Shown here piece by piece: positions 9,076 to 16,121 of a stretch of DNA of 35,799 nt; the stretch's first letter is position 1; every line of letters begins with the position of its first letter. Below the pieces are notes generated by a model. It saw nothing but the letters and a program-made list of their open reading frames with translations. It ran no database searches and had not been told where the DNA came from. This DNA comes from Bacteroidales bacterium. GTDB lineage: Bacteria; Bacteroidota; Bacteroidia; Bacteroidales; Tenuifilaceae. Position numbers and translations under genes: made by a program. The stretch spans positions 1 to 35,799 of the forward strand of contig JAQVYY010000039.1 in NCBI GenBank assembly GCA_028708425.1. Direction: 5' to 3'.

Positions 9076-9272
9076 TATTGCGCTTTTCTTTCTGTTAATA
9101 ATTCTTTGACTTTAACATCAAGGATTTCAGCAATCTTGTATAAATCCTCTAAACTTGGTTGCCGTCTGTTTTGGGCATATGAGTTTACCATATTGTAACT
9201 CTTGCCTAATTGCTCAGCCAGCCATTTTTGTTTAATTCCCTTCTGTTCTAAAACCTCTTTTATTCGATTCAT
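9075..9272 (-). CDS. XRE-family HTH regulator
   Basis: The 65-residue protein is one Cro/C1-type helix-turn-helix: LEQKGIKQKWLAEQLGKSYN (helices 1-2), MVNSYAQNRRQPSLEDLYKI (recognition helix and following turn), AEILDVKVKELL. Tiny XRE proteins of this form are the usual first gene of Bacteroidota defence and restriction-modification operons, where they repress their own promoter. Its TAA overlaps the ATG of the PHP-ATPase gene (TAATG), so the three genes are one translationally coupled unit. Upstream lie a near-consensus -7 (TACTTTTA, minus strand) and a small inverted repeat at 9321-9333. Confidence 0.92.
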   Translation of the reverse strand: MNRIKEVLEQKGIKQKWLAEQLGKSYNMVNSYAQNRRQPSLEDLYKIAEILDVKVKELLTERKAQ

Positions 9273-9294
9273 TCTTGAACTTTTTAATATTTTG

Positions 9295-9333
9295 TAAAAG
9301 TAAGAATAAAAATTTAATATCTCACAAAATGAG
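9295..9333 (-). promoter_or_regulatory. Candidate promoter and operator of the XRE/PHP-ATPase operon
   Basis: On the minus strand TACTTTTA (one mismatch to TAnnTTTG) lies about 25 bases upstream of the HTH start. A TTTG lies 22 bases further upstream, inside the inverted repeat CTCATTTTGTGAG (9321-9333, arms CTCA/TGAG). An autorepressor bound there would cover the -33 region. The motif match is seen; operator function is inferred and the repeat is short. Confidence 0.35.
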
Positions 9334-9609
9334 CATTTAAACTATCATTCTGTTTGGGTGCAGTGGGAGAGGGCAAGCTCTTTTGGTTTTTCAGCGTTGG
9401 TATTTGTGAGCAATAAAAACCCAAACGAGTTTGACCGTACGGATGGGGTTCTACAATGAAGCACAACTAAAAATTAGCAGTATATATTTTTCAAATAAGA
9501 CCCTATAGTTTTGTTTTTTGAGTAGTTTCTCTTGTTATTTTCCTCCAGTTTTTTTGCTATTTAGTTGAACATTTTTAAAGCGTCTCTGTTTGTTTGCATA
9601 GGTATATAG

Positions 9610-9712
9610 GGTTAACCCGACATAGTCGAGCCCAATTTTGGGCATCAAAACTGGTTGTGAGACTTAGTCGCTGTCGGAGGTAGCAATTATTTTGATGAAT
9701 AATTGGAGCTAA
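9610..9712 (+). repeat. Interspersed intergenic repeat, copy A
   Basis: It shares the central and right modules of the family: CCCGACATAGTCGAGCCCAA, TTTTGGGC, GGTTGTGAGACTTAGTCGCT and the terminal AATTATTTTGATGAATAATT hairpin. The left CCCGCATT hairpin is missing. It lies in the gap between the defence-like operon and the TonB receptor. Confidence 0.7.
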
Positions 9713-9733
9713 AGCCCAGATAAGGGCTTTTTT
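9711..9733 (+). terminator. Intrinsic terminator-like hairpin behind repeat copy A
   Basis: AAAGCCC (9711-9717) pairs with GGGCTTT (9724-9730) around AGATAA and is followed by a run of T. No plus-strand gene lies upstream, so it may end a transcript running through repeat A or be fortuitous. Confidence 0.4.
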
Positions 9734-9855
9734 ACGTTTTAGGATTCCAATGGTAATGCCATTGATTTATTTAAGATAAAATTGTGCTATAGCTATAATT
9801 ACTTAATGCGCATTTTGTCAATATCACTTTGTGAAACCAGAAAATTAAATACATA

Positions 9856-12288
9856 ATGAAACGTCTTTTACTACTATTTTTTGTTACGCTACTATTTGCA
9901 AATGCTAATGCTCAGTACGCAGTTAGTAATAAGTATTCTGATGATAATGAGGCTGTTAAAGAGATTTCGCACACCGATGCCAATATCTTTGGACACGTTC
10001 AAGCGGGAGGTGAGCATCTTCCGTATGCAACGGTTTACTTAGAGGGTACTACCATTGGAACCACAACCGACGAAACTGGCCACTACATGCTAATCGATTT
10101 GCCCGTTGGGAAGTTTGTTGTTGTTGCAAAATCAATGGGTTACCAGGCATCAAAGCAGGAGGTTGTAATTGAGGAGAACAAAACCCTAGAGCTAAACTTC
10201 GTACTAGAGCAAGAAACAATATCGCTCGAGCAGGTAGTTGTAACTGGTACAAAAACGTTTAAGCGAATAACCGAAAGCCCAGTTATAGTAAATGTGTTGG
10301 AGAGTAAAAATATCGAGGCTGTTCAGGCTTGCAATATTTCTGAGGGGCTAAAGTTTCAACCCGGACTGAGAATCGAAACCGATTGCCAAACGTGTAACTA
10401 TACCCAGCTGCGTATGAATGGACTAGGAGGGGGCTATTCTCAAATTTTAATTAATGGCAGACCCGTTTTTAGCCCGTTGATAGGGCTATACGGTATGGAG
10501 CAGCTACCCGCAAATATGGTCGACCGTATCGAGGTGGTTCGTGGTGGAGGTTCGGCGCTTTACGGTTCAAGTGCAATAGGGGGTACGGTAAATGTGATAA
10601 CGCATATACCGAAAAGTAATAATTATAGCGTAAGCTATACAACCCACCAAATTAATAAGCAGGCAACAGATAACGTGATGAATGCCAATGTTACCATGGT
10701 GTCGAAGAAGCGAAACGCTGGAGCGGTTCTTTTTGTAAATAGGCAGGATCGTGATGCCTACGATCATCCTGGCATTACGCTTAATGATGATGGTACGCAA
10801 ACGGTAGAGAAAGATGGTTACTCCGAGCTGCCTCAGCTTAGAAATAATTCTTTTGGCGGCAACCTGTTTTTTCAACCAACTCCAAATCAGAAGATAGAGG
10901 CAAACTTTACCAGTTTGTACGAGTATCGTTATGGAGGCGAAATTATTGATGAGCCGGCTCATTTTGCTCAACAGTCAGAGGATCGGGAGCATAATATATT
11001 TATGGGTGGGGTTGATTATCAGCTAAACTTTAATGATGATAATAGCTCATTTATTGCATATTTTGCTGGTCAGAGAACAGACCGAGCGCACTATACTGGT
11101 CTTTACCCTGTTAGGGAAGAGTATGCATCCGATTTGGAATTTGATGAAGCCGAAAGGTTACACTTAACGAGTCCACCCTATGGGCATACCGATAACCTCA
11201 CGCTACAAGCGGGAACCCAGATAAACCATAGAGTTGAGAAGTTTTTAATTGGGAGTAATGTGCTAACCGCAGGTGCTGAGTATATTGTGGATGATATTGT
11301 TGATTCAATACCTCAATATCAATATGGAACCAACCAGAAAACAGAGAATATTGCAGCTTTTTTGCAAAGTGATTGGAAAATGTCATCTTCATTCACATTT
11401 CTAGCAGGATTAAGGGCGGATAAGCATAATTTGCTCGACCACGCCATACTCAGCCCAAGGCTTTCGTTACTGTATAGGATGAAAAATTATGCCCAGTTTC
11501 GCTTAACATGGGGCACAGGATTTAGAGCTCCACAGGCTTTCGATGCGGACATGCATATTGCTTTTGCCGGGGGCGGGGTGTCGCGTATATCTTTGGCGGA
11601 TAATCTAAAGGAAGAGCGATCGAATAGCTTTAGCGGGTCTATAAATTTTGATTATCCTCAACCAAAATATGTAGTAGGGTTTACCCTAGAGGGGTTTTAT
11701 ACGAAATTAGCCGATGCATTCTATTTGCAACCCATTGGTGCCGATGAACTTGGCGAACAATTCGTAAAGCAGAACGGGCCAGGTGCTGCAGTTAAGGGTG
11801 CAACCGTTGAGCTTAGGGCAAATTATAATCAAAAAGCGCAAGTTGAAGCAGGCTTTACGGTTCAATCGAGCCTACATGCCGAAGCTATTGAGTACATCGG
11901 CGGACTTGGTTCGAAAAGAGAATTTTTACGAACACCTAACAGCTACGGTTACCTTGTTCTGATGTTTAATCCAACATCGAGAGTAAGCATATCTGCAAAC
12001 GGTTTATACACAGGGCAAATGCTACAGGCAAAATACTCTCCCAACGAAACGCTAGTTCCCAATGAGTACAGAACATCCCCATCGTATGCAGAAGTAGGTC
12101 TTAAGTTGGGGTATACCCTGCCCATTAATTCACTCGATTCAGGAATCGAGATTTATGGTGGGGTTAAAAATCTAACCAACGTTTACCAGAAAGATTTTGA
12201 TAATTACCGTAATCGGGATAGCGACTACATATATGGCCCCTCGCTGCCAAGAACCATTTATATCGGATTGAAGCTAAAAACCATTTAA
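9856..12288 (+). CDS. TonB-dependent outer-membrane receptor
   Basis: The 810-residue protein has a signal peptide (MKRLLLLFFVTLLFANANA, cut near residue 19/20), a CarboxypepD_reg-like domain (~45-120: HLPYATVYLEGTTIGTTTDE), a plug (~130-245, ending in GGSALYGSSAIGGTVNVITH) and a 22-strand barrel ending in an aromatic-rich strand with PRTIYIGLKLKTI. It imports a siderophore, cofactor, metal chelate or similar ligand using TonB energy; no SusD partner follows, so it is not a SusC-type glycan importer. Notable is DCQTCNY (Cys177, Cys180) in the plug, a CxxC followed by QLRMNGLGGGYSQILINGRP, a variant I associate with a Bacteroidota subgroup, possibly metal-related. A hairpin of repeat copy B starts right at its stop. 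Confidence 0.93.
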   Translation: MKRLLLLFFVTLLFANANAQYAVSNKYSDDNEAVKEISHTDANIFGHVQAGGEHLPYATVYLEGTTIGTTTDETGHYMLIDLPVGKFVVVAKSMGYQASKQEVVIEENKTLELNFVLEQETISLEQVVVTGTKTFKRITESPVIVNVLESKNIEAVQACNISEGLKFQPGLRIETDCQTCNYTQLRMNGLGGGYSQILINGRPVFSPLIGLYGMEQLPANMVDRIEVVRGGGSALYGSSAIGGTVNVITHIPKSNNYSVSYTTHQINKQATDNVMNANVTMVSKKRNAGAVLFVNRQDRDAYDHPGITLNDDGTQTVEKDGYSELPQLRNNSFGGNLFFQPTPNQKIEANFTSLYEYRYGGEIIDEPAHFAQQSEDREHNIFMGGVDYQLNFNDDNSSFIAYFAGQRTDRAHYTGLYPVREEYASDLEFDEAERLHLTSPPYGHTDNLTLQAGTQINHRVEKFLIGSNVLTAGAEYIVDDIVDSIPQYQYGTNQKTENIAAFLQSDWKMSSSFTFLAGLRADKHNLLDHAILSPRLSLLYRMKNYAQFRLTWGTGFRAPQAFDADMHIAFAGGGVSRISLADNLKEERSNSFSGSINFDYPQPKYVVGFTLEGFYTKLADAFYLQPIGADELGEQFVKQNGPGAAVKGATVELRANYNQKAQVEAGFTVQSSLHAEAIEYIGGLGSKREFLRTPNSYGYLVLMFNPTSRVSISANGLYTGQMLQAKYSPNETLVPNEYRTSPSYAEVGLKLGYTLPINSLDSGIEIYGGVKNLTNVYQKDFDNYRNRDSDYIYGPSLPRTIYIGLKLKTI

Positions 12289-12432
12289 CCCGCATTATTC
12301 ATCAAATTTGTAAAAGATGAATGCAAATGCGGGTTACCCCAACCTAGTTGAGCCCAATTTTGGGGAACAAAATGGGTTGTTAGGCTTAATCCCTGTTGGA
12401 AGCCCCAATTATTCGGATGAATAGTTGGGTTA
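12287..12432 (+). repeat. Interspersed intergenic repeat, copy B (full length)
   Basis: The full form, in order: hairpin H1 AACCCGCATTATTCATC...GATGAATGCAAATGCGGGTT (12287-12335); a middle module with CCCCAACCTAGTTGAGCCCA, TTTTGGGG and GGGTTGTTAGGCTTAATCCC; hairpin H3 CCCCAATTATTCGGATGAAT AGTTGGG (to 12431). It starts inside the TonB receptor stop codon, so H1 is placed like a terminator. The 322-base gap to mgtE otherwise contains only the mgtE promoter and leader. Confidence 0.75.
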
Positions 12433-12479
12433 AAGACCTAAAATGCCATGTATAATGGGCTTATTATCCAAAAATAAAG

Positions 12480-12487
12480 TACTTTTG
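12480..12487 (+). promoter_or_regulatory. Bacteroidota -7 box TACTTTTG of mgtE
   Basis: Perfect match to TAnnTTTG, about 124 bases upstream of the mgtE ATG. It predicts a leader of roughly 115 bases. No clear -33 TTG is seen at the usual distance. Confidence 0.5.
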
Positions 12488-12558
12488 TAATCATATTTTT
12501 TTAAAAAGCAGTTTCAATGGACGAAGACTCGTATCATAGTTGTAAAACAGCAATACTT

Positions 12559-12603
12559 CTGTAAGGAACTTCATGTTTCCTTATAGAAATTAATGTAAGG
12601 AGA
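12559..12603 (+). promoter_or_regulatory. mgtE leader with alternative hairpins and strong Shine-Dalgarno
   Basis: CTGTAAGGAA (12559-12568) pairs with TTCCTTATAG (12577-12586). The same TCCTTA can instead pair with TAAGGA of the Shine-Dalgarno AAGGAG (12597-12602), eight bases before the ATG. The two pairings exclude each other, so this could be a switch controlling access to the ribosome binding site. A strong SD is unusual for this phylum and for this window. Pairings are seen; the switch is inference. Confidence 0.35.
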
Positions 12604-12610
12604 CAGGACA

Positions 12611-13951
12611 ATGGTTGAACTCAAAACCAATTTTCGCCAATTAATAAAGGACAAGGCATGGATTTCGCTAAAGTATTCATTAAATGAGTACGACTCAATT
12701 CAGATTGCAGAGCTGATTGAGGAATCGTCGGAAAAGGATGAAATAATCTTATTCAGATTACTCAGTAGGATTCAAGCGAAGGAAGTTTTTCAGCAACTAT
12801 CACACGCCAAGCAGGAGCAAATTATTGAGGGGTTGGCCCAGAATCAACAAGAGCTATCGGATCTGCTTAACGACCTAGAGCCAGACGATAGAACCGCAAT
12901 TTTTGAGGAGTTGCCTGGAAAAGTAACCCAGCAGCTTATGCAGTGGCTCTCGCCAGGAGAACGGGGAATTACCTCTCAGCTACTAGGATACCCAGAGGAT
13001 AGCATCGGACGATTAATGACCCCCGAGTACGTTGCCGTTAAGCCTCGCTTTACGGTGGGGCAAACTTTTAAGCACATTCGGCAATACGGTAAGGATTCAG
13101 AAACGCTGAATGTTATCTATATTGTTGATGACGACTGGAAATTAGTTGATGATATTCGTATTAAGGAGATAATACTATCCTCGCCCCATGCAAAGATTGA
13201 AGAGCTTATGGACCGTAAGTTCGTTGCGCTTAATGCAATGGATGATCAGGAAACGGCCATTAAAGTTTTTAGAGACTACGATAGGGTAGCCTTGCCTGTG
13301 GTTAATGAGGAAGGAACGCTGATAGGCATAGTATCTTTTGATGATATTATGGACGTTGTTGAGGAAGAAATAACCGAGGACTTTCATAAGTTTGGCTCAT
13401 TTCAGGAGGCAATATCCAATCCTTTAACCGAGAGGATACCCCTTTTATATAAGAATAGGGTTGTGTGGCTAGTGGTGTTGGTTTTTATGAATATATTTTC
13501 AGGTGCGGCTATCTCAAACTTCGAAAATTTAATCCAATCGGTAGTATCATTGGTTTTCTTTTTGCCCCTTCTTATTGATAGCGGAGGCAACGCTGGATCG
13601 CAATCGGCAACCCTTATGATTCGTTCTTTAGCAATAGGGGATGTAAAGGTATCCGACTGGTATAAACTAATTGGGAAAGAGATAGTTGTCGCTTTATTTC
13701 TTGGCATTACAATGGCACTAGCAGTTGCCGCTGTTGCAAGTTTTAGAGCACCCGAAATAGTTTTAGTTGTTGCCATAACAATGGTGCTGGTTGTTTTAAA
13801 TGGAAGTCTGATAGGACTCCTTTTGCCCTTTCTTTTTACAAAGCTGAAAATTGACCCAGCAACAGCCAGTGCCCCACTAATTACTTCAATCGCTGATATT
13901 TGCGGAGTTTTAATCTACTTCTCAATTGCAAGCTGGTTTTTTGGGTTTTGA
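12611..13951 (+). CDS. mgtE: Magnesium transporter MgtE
   Basis: The 446-residue protein has the full MgtE plan. There is an N-terminal superhelical domain (~25-130: DLLNDLEPDDRTAIFEELPG). Two CBS domains follow (~135-255: IGRLMTPEYVAVKPRFTVGQ and ELMDRKFVALNAMD ... GIVSFDDIMDVVEEE). The pore domain has five helices (~280-446) with the Mg-site segment DSGGNAGSQSATLMIRSLA and the late DPATASAPLITSIAD. It takes up Mg(II) (and perhaps Co(II)) through the inner membrane, gated by Mg bound to the CBS region. It is preceded by AAGGAG and a structured leader, and followed by repeat copy C. Length is standard. Confidence 0.96.
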   Translation: MVELKTNFRQLIKDKAWISLKYSLNEYDSIQIAELIEESSEKDEIILFRLLSRIQAKEVFQQLSHAKQEQIIEGLAQNQQELSDLLNDLEPDDRTAIFEELPGKVTQQLMQWLSPGERGITSQLLGYPEDSIGRLMTPEYVAVKPRFTVGQTFKHIRQYGKDSETLNVIYIVDDDWKLVDDIRIKEIILSSPHAKIEELMDRKFVALNAMDDQETAIKVFRDYDRVALPVVNEEGTLIGIVSFDDIMDVVEEEITEDFHKFGSFQEAISNPLTERIPLLYKNRVVWLVVLVFMNIFSGAAISNFENLIQSVVSLVFFLPLLIDSGGNAGSQSATLMIRSLAIGDVKVSDWYKLIGKEIVVALFLGITMALAVAAVASFRAPEIVLVVAITMVLVVLNGSLIGLLLPFLFTKLKIDPATASAPLITSIADICGVLIYFSIASWFFGF

Positions 13952-14026
13952 CTTGAACTTTTCTGTGCAGGAGGAAGGTTTGCAAAATCCGATGGCATCG
14001 TATAATGCAACATTCTTTCGAAATAG

Positions 14027-14123
14027 GTAACCCGCATTACTCATCAAATTTAGCAAGGATGAATGTAAATGCGGGTTACCCCAACATGGTCGACAGCAAT
14101 TATTCGAATGAATAAGTGGGGTT
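14027..14123 (+). repeat. Interspersed intergenic repeat, copy C (middle deleted)
   Basis: Hairpin H1 is present (AACCCGCATTACTCATC paired with GATGAATGTAAATGCGGGTT) and so is the start of the middle module (CCCCAACATGGTCGA). It then jumps to H3 (CAATTATTCGAATGAATAAG then TGGGG). The segment containing CCCAATTTTGGG is missing compared with copies B, E and F. Confidence 0.7.
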
Positions 14124-14182
14124 GAGGTAGGTGTTATTCCATAAGTATGATAAAAGAATGGGGTGCTCTGGGTAATAATTAC

Positions 14183-14190
14183 TAAATTTG
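14183..14190 (+). promoter_or_regulatory. -7 box TAAATTTG of the antiporter gene
   Basis: Perfect match to TAnnTTTG, ending 17 bases before the ATG at 14208, which gives a leader of only about ten bases. No clear -33 element. Confidence 0.45.
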
Positions 14191-14207
14191 CGTAAAATTT
14201 TTGTTTC

Positions 14208-15749
14208 ATGGATCTTCAGCTTGAATTAGTATTAATAGTAGGTGCAGCCCTTTTCTTTGTGAGTATTTTAGCAGGTAAAGCCAGCTCTAGATTTGGTGTT
14301 CCTGCATTGTTATTGTTTCTGGCAGTTGGTATGCTATTCGGAAGCGATGGATTGGGCATACAGTTCGAAAATATTGAAGCTGCACAATCTATTGCATCAA
14401 TTGCATTATGTATCATACTCTTCTCGGGGGGAATGGATACAAAGATTGACGAAATACGTCCCATAGTTGCACGAGGAGTAATACTAGCTACCCTTGGCGT
14501 ATTTTTAACGGCAATTATTACTGGAGTATTGATTTGGTGGATTTTAGGCATGACGATGAAGTCTGCAGGTATAGGGTTTTTAACATCGCTACTATTAGCC
14601 TCAACGATGTCATCCACCGATTCCGCTTCTGTTTTCTCCATTCTTCGTTCAAAAGGGTTATATCTAAAAAACAACCTTCGCCCAACGCTTGAACTTGAAA
14701 GCGGTAGTAACGACCCCATGGCGTATGTTCTGGTTATTACCCTAATCGAAATTATTAAAATGGAGGCTGTACCCAATTACTGGATTGTTGGATTCAATTT
14801 AGTCCTTCAGCTAATTATTGGTGCTTTCGTGGGGTTTTTACTCGGTAAGCTAACCGTATTTGTAATAAACCGAATTAAAATTGGCAACGATTCTCTTTAC
14901 CCTATCTTGCTTTTTACTTTCTGTATTTTTATCTTCTCATTAACCTACTTTGTTAAAGGGAATGGATATTTGGCTGTATACGTTGGAGGGTTAGTAATTG
15001 GGAATAGCAAGTTTGTACACAAGCGTTCTTCCCTTAATTTCTTTGATGGATTAGCTTGGATGAGCCAGATGCTTATGTTCTTGACCTTAGGATTACTGGT
15101 AAGGCCTCATGAGCTAGTACCAATACTGGTGCCTGGGTTAATAATAAGTCTTGCCATTATACTAATTTCACGCCCTGTTACCGTATTCTTCTGCTTGCTA
15201 CCTTTCCGTAAAATGCCACTTAAGGATAAAACGTTTGTCTCGTGGGTTGGGCTAAGAGGAGCTGTACCCATTATTTTTGCAATTTTTCCTGTTGTTGAGA
15301 ATGTTCCCCATGCAAGGCTCATATTTAACATTGTTTTTCTGTGTACTTTGGTGTCCCTGCTAGTTCAGGGTACCACTATTCCTATTGTGGCAAAATGGCT
15401 GGGCTTGGCCGAGCAGCCCTCTAAAATTAAGCAGCTAACGGAGTTTGATATCGAGCTCTCAGATGATATTAAATCTACTACTGCTGAAATTATTATTACC
15501 GAGAGCATGATAGAAGATGGCAATAGGTTGATGGACTTGTCTTTACCTAACCATACCCTTGCGGTGCTGGTAAAACGGGGTCAAAATTACTTTGTTCCAA
15601 CGGGTCAAACAGTTTTACATCCACAAGATATACTGCTAATTATTACCGACAACAAAAAAGCATTGGTTGATACCTACAAGTGTTTAAAAATTGATAACAA
15701 GAATAAGAAGAAGCGAGGGTTTTTCTCTAATTCCTCGCAGCTGTCGTAA
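14208..15749 (+). CDS. Potassium/proton antiporter, CvrA/NhaP2 type
   Basis: The 513-residue protein has 12-13 membrane helices of the CPA1 antiporter fold (~1-395) and a cytosolic TrkA_C (RCK_C) domain (~425-500: LMDLSLPNHTLAVLVKRGQN ... GQTVLHPQDILLII). Conserved antiporter motifs are visible: FGSDGLGI near helix 2, ASTMSSTDSASVFSILRSKG, LELESGSNDPMAYVL (the ND pair of CPA1) and FVSWVGLRGAVPIIFA. It exchanges K+ (or Na+) for H+ and helps volume and pH control. Compared with the E. coli homologue (about 580 residues), the extra C-terminal CorC_HlyC-type domain seems absent. Single gene. Confidence 0.9.
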   Translation: MDLQLELVLIVGAALFFVSILAGKASSRFGVPALLLFLAVGMLFGSDGLGIQFENIEAAQSIASIALCIILFSGGMDTKIDEIRPIVARGVILATLGVFLTAIITGVLIWWILGMTMKSAGIGFLTSLLLASTMSSTDSASVFSILRSKGLYLKNNLRPTLELESGSNDPMAYVLVITLIEIIKMEAVPNYWIVGFNLVLQLIIGAFVGFLLGKLTVFVINRIKIGNDSLYPILLFTFCIFIFSLTYFVKGNGYLAVYVGGLVIGNSKFVHKRSSLNFFDGLAWMSQMLMFLTLGLLVRPHELVPILVPGLIISLAIILISRPVTVFFCLLPFRKMPLKDKTFVSWVGLRGAVPIIFAIFPVVENVPHARLIFNIVFLCTLVSLLVQGTTIPIVAKWLGLAEQPSKIKQLTEFDIELSDDIKSTTAEIIITESMIEDGNRLMDLSLPNHTLAVLVKRGQNYFVPTGQTVLHPQDILLIITDNKKALVDTYKCLKIDNKNKKKRGFFSNSSQLS

Positions 15750-16121
15750 TTGGGGTTATCGAACTTCGGCAATCCCTTTCTACGAAGATAGCAGGGCTAA
15801 CGCCCCTTTTCCTACCTGTTTTTTTGGAATCGTTTTGATTATCTATACAGGGAGAGCCTGCTGCTGGTAAACCTATACAGACACAGCCTGAACCGAATGG
15901 GGAACCTGGTTACAAATAAATTATTGATGATTTTGGAACACCCCAATAGTAATAAATATAACGACTAAGATACTGTATTACAATTGAATAAAATTTATCC
16001 TAAAAAGTAGTACGGGAAACAGAAAAAAAAGCAATCTCATTATTTTTGAGATTGCTTTTTTGTTTCTGTTAGCACTAACCTATGTTCTTGAAATTTGAAT
16101 TAGCCGCTAAATATGGTATTG
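15750..16121. other. 372-base gap, convergent, with a 30-base imperfect tandem repeat
   Basis: CTATACAGGGAGAGCCTG (15843) recurs 30 bases on as CTATACAGACACAGCCTG (15873). One frame through it reads IQGEPAAGKPIQTQPEPNGE with a stop soon after, and no start codon, so it may be the tail of a decayed gene. Otherwise only the bidirectional terminator at 16025-16061 is recognisable. Confidence 0.4.
16025..16061. terminator. Bidirectional intrinsic terminator between antiporter and pntB
   Basis: AAAAAAGCAATCTCA (16025-16039) pairs perfectly with TGAGATTGCTTTTTT (16047-16061) around a seven-base loop. The A and T tracts make it act in both directions, ending pntB (minus strand) and the antiporter transcript. 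Confidence 0.85.

Larger units (their letters stand above)
9273..9855. other. 583-base gene-free gap upstream of the TonB receptor
   Basis: Bases 9273-9605 hold the operon promoter described above and otherwise no ORF, tRNA or repeat that I can recognise. Bases 9610-9712 hold copy A of the interspersed repeat, followed by a terminator-like hairpin. The last ~75 bases before the TonB receptor ATG contain TCACTTTG (9821-9829 region), one mismatch from the -7 consensus. Confidence 0.5.

Noticed and set aside
10567-10971. 134-residue minus-strand open frame
   Set aside because: Antisense to the TonB receptor barrel region and without any family motif.
12488-12610. M-box (ykoK) magnesium riboswitch in front of mgtE
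   Set aside because: The leader is too short (about 115 bases) and I cannot place the conserved M-box helices; only two alternative hairpins are visible.
14216-14776. 186-residue minus-strand open frame
   Set aside because: It lies fully inside the antiporter gene in antisense, with low-complexity composition and no domain; it is a shadow frame.
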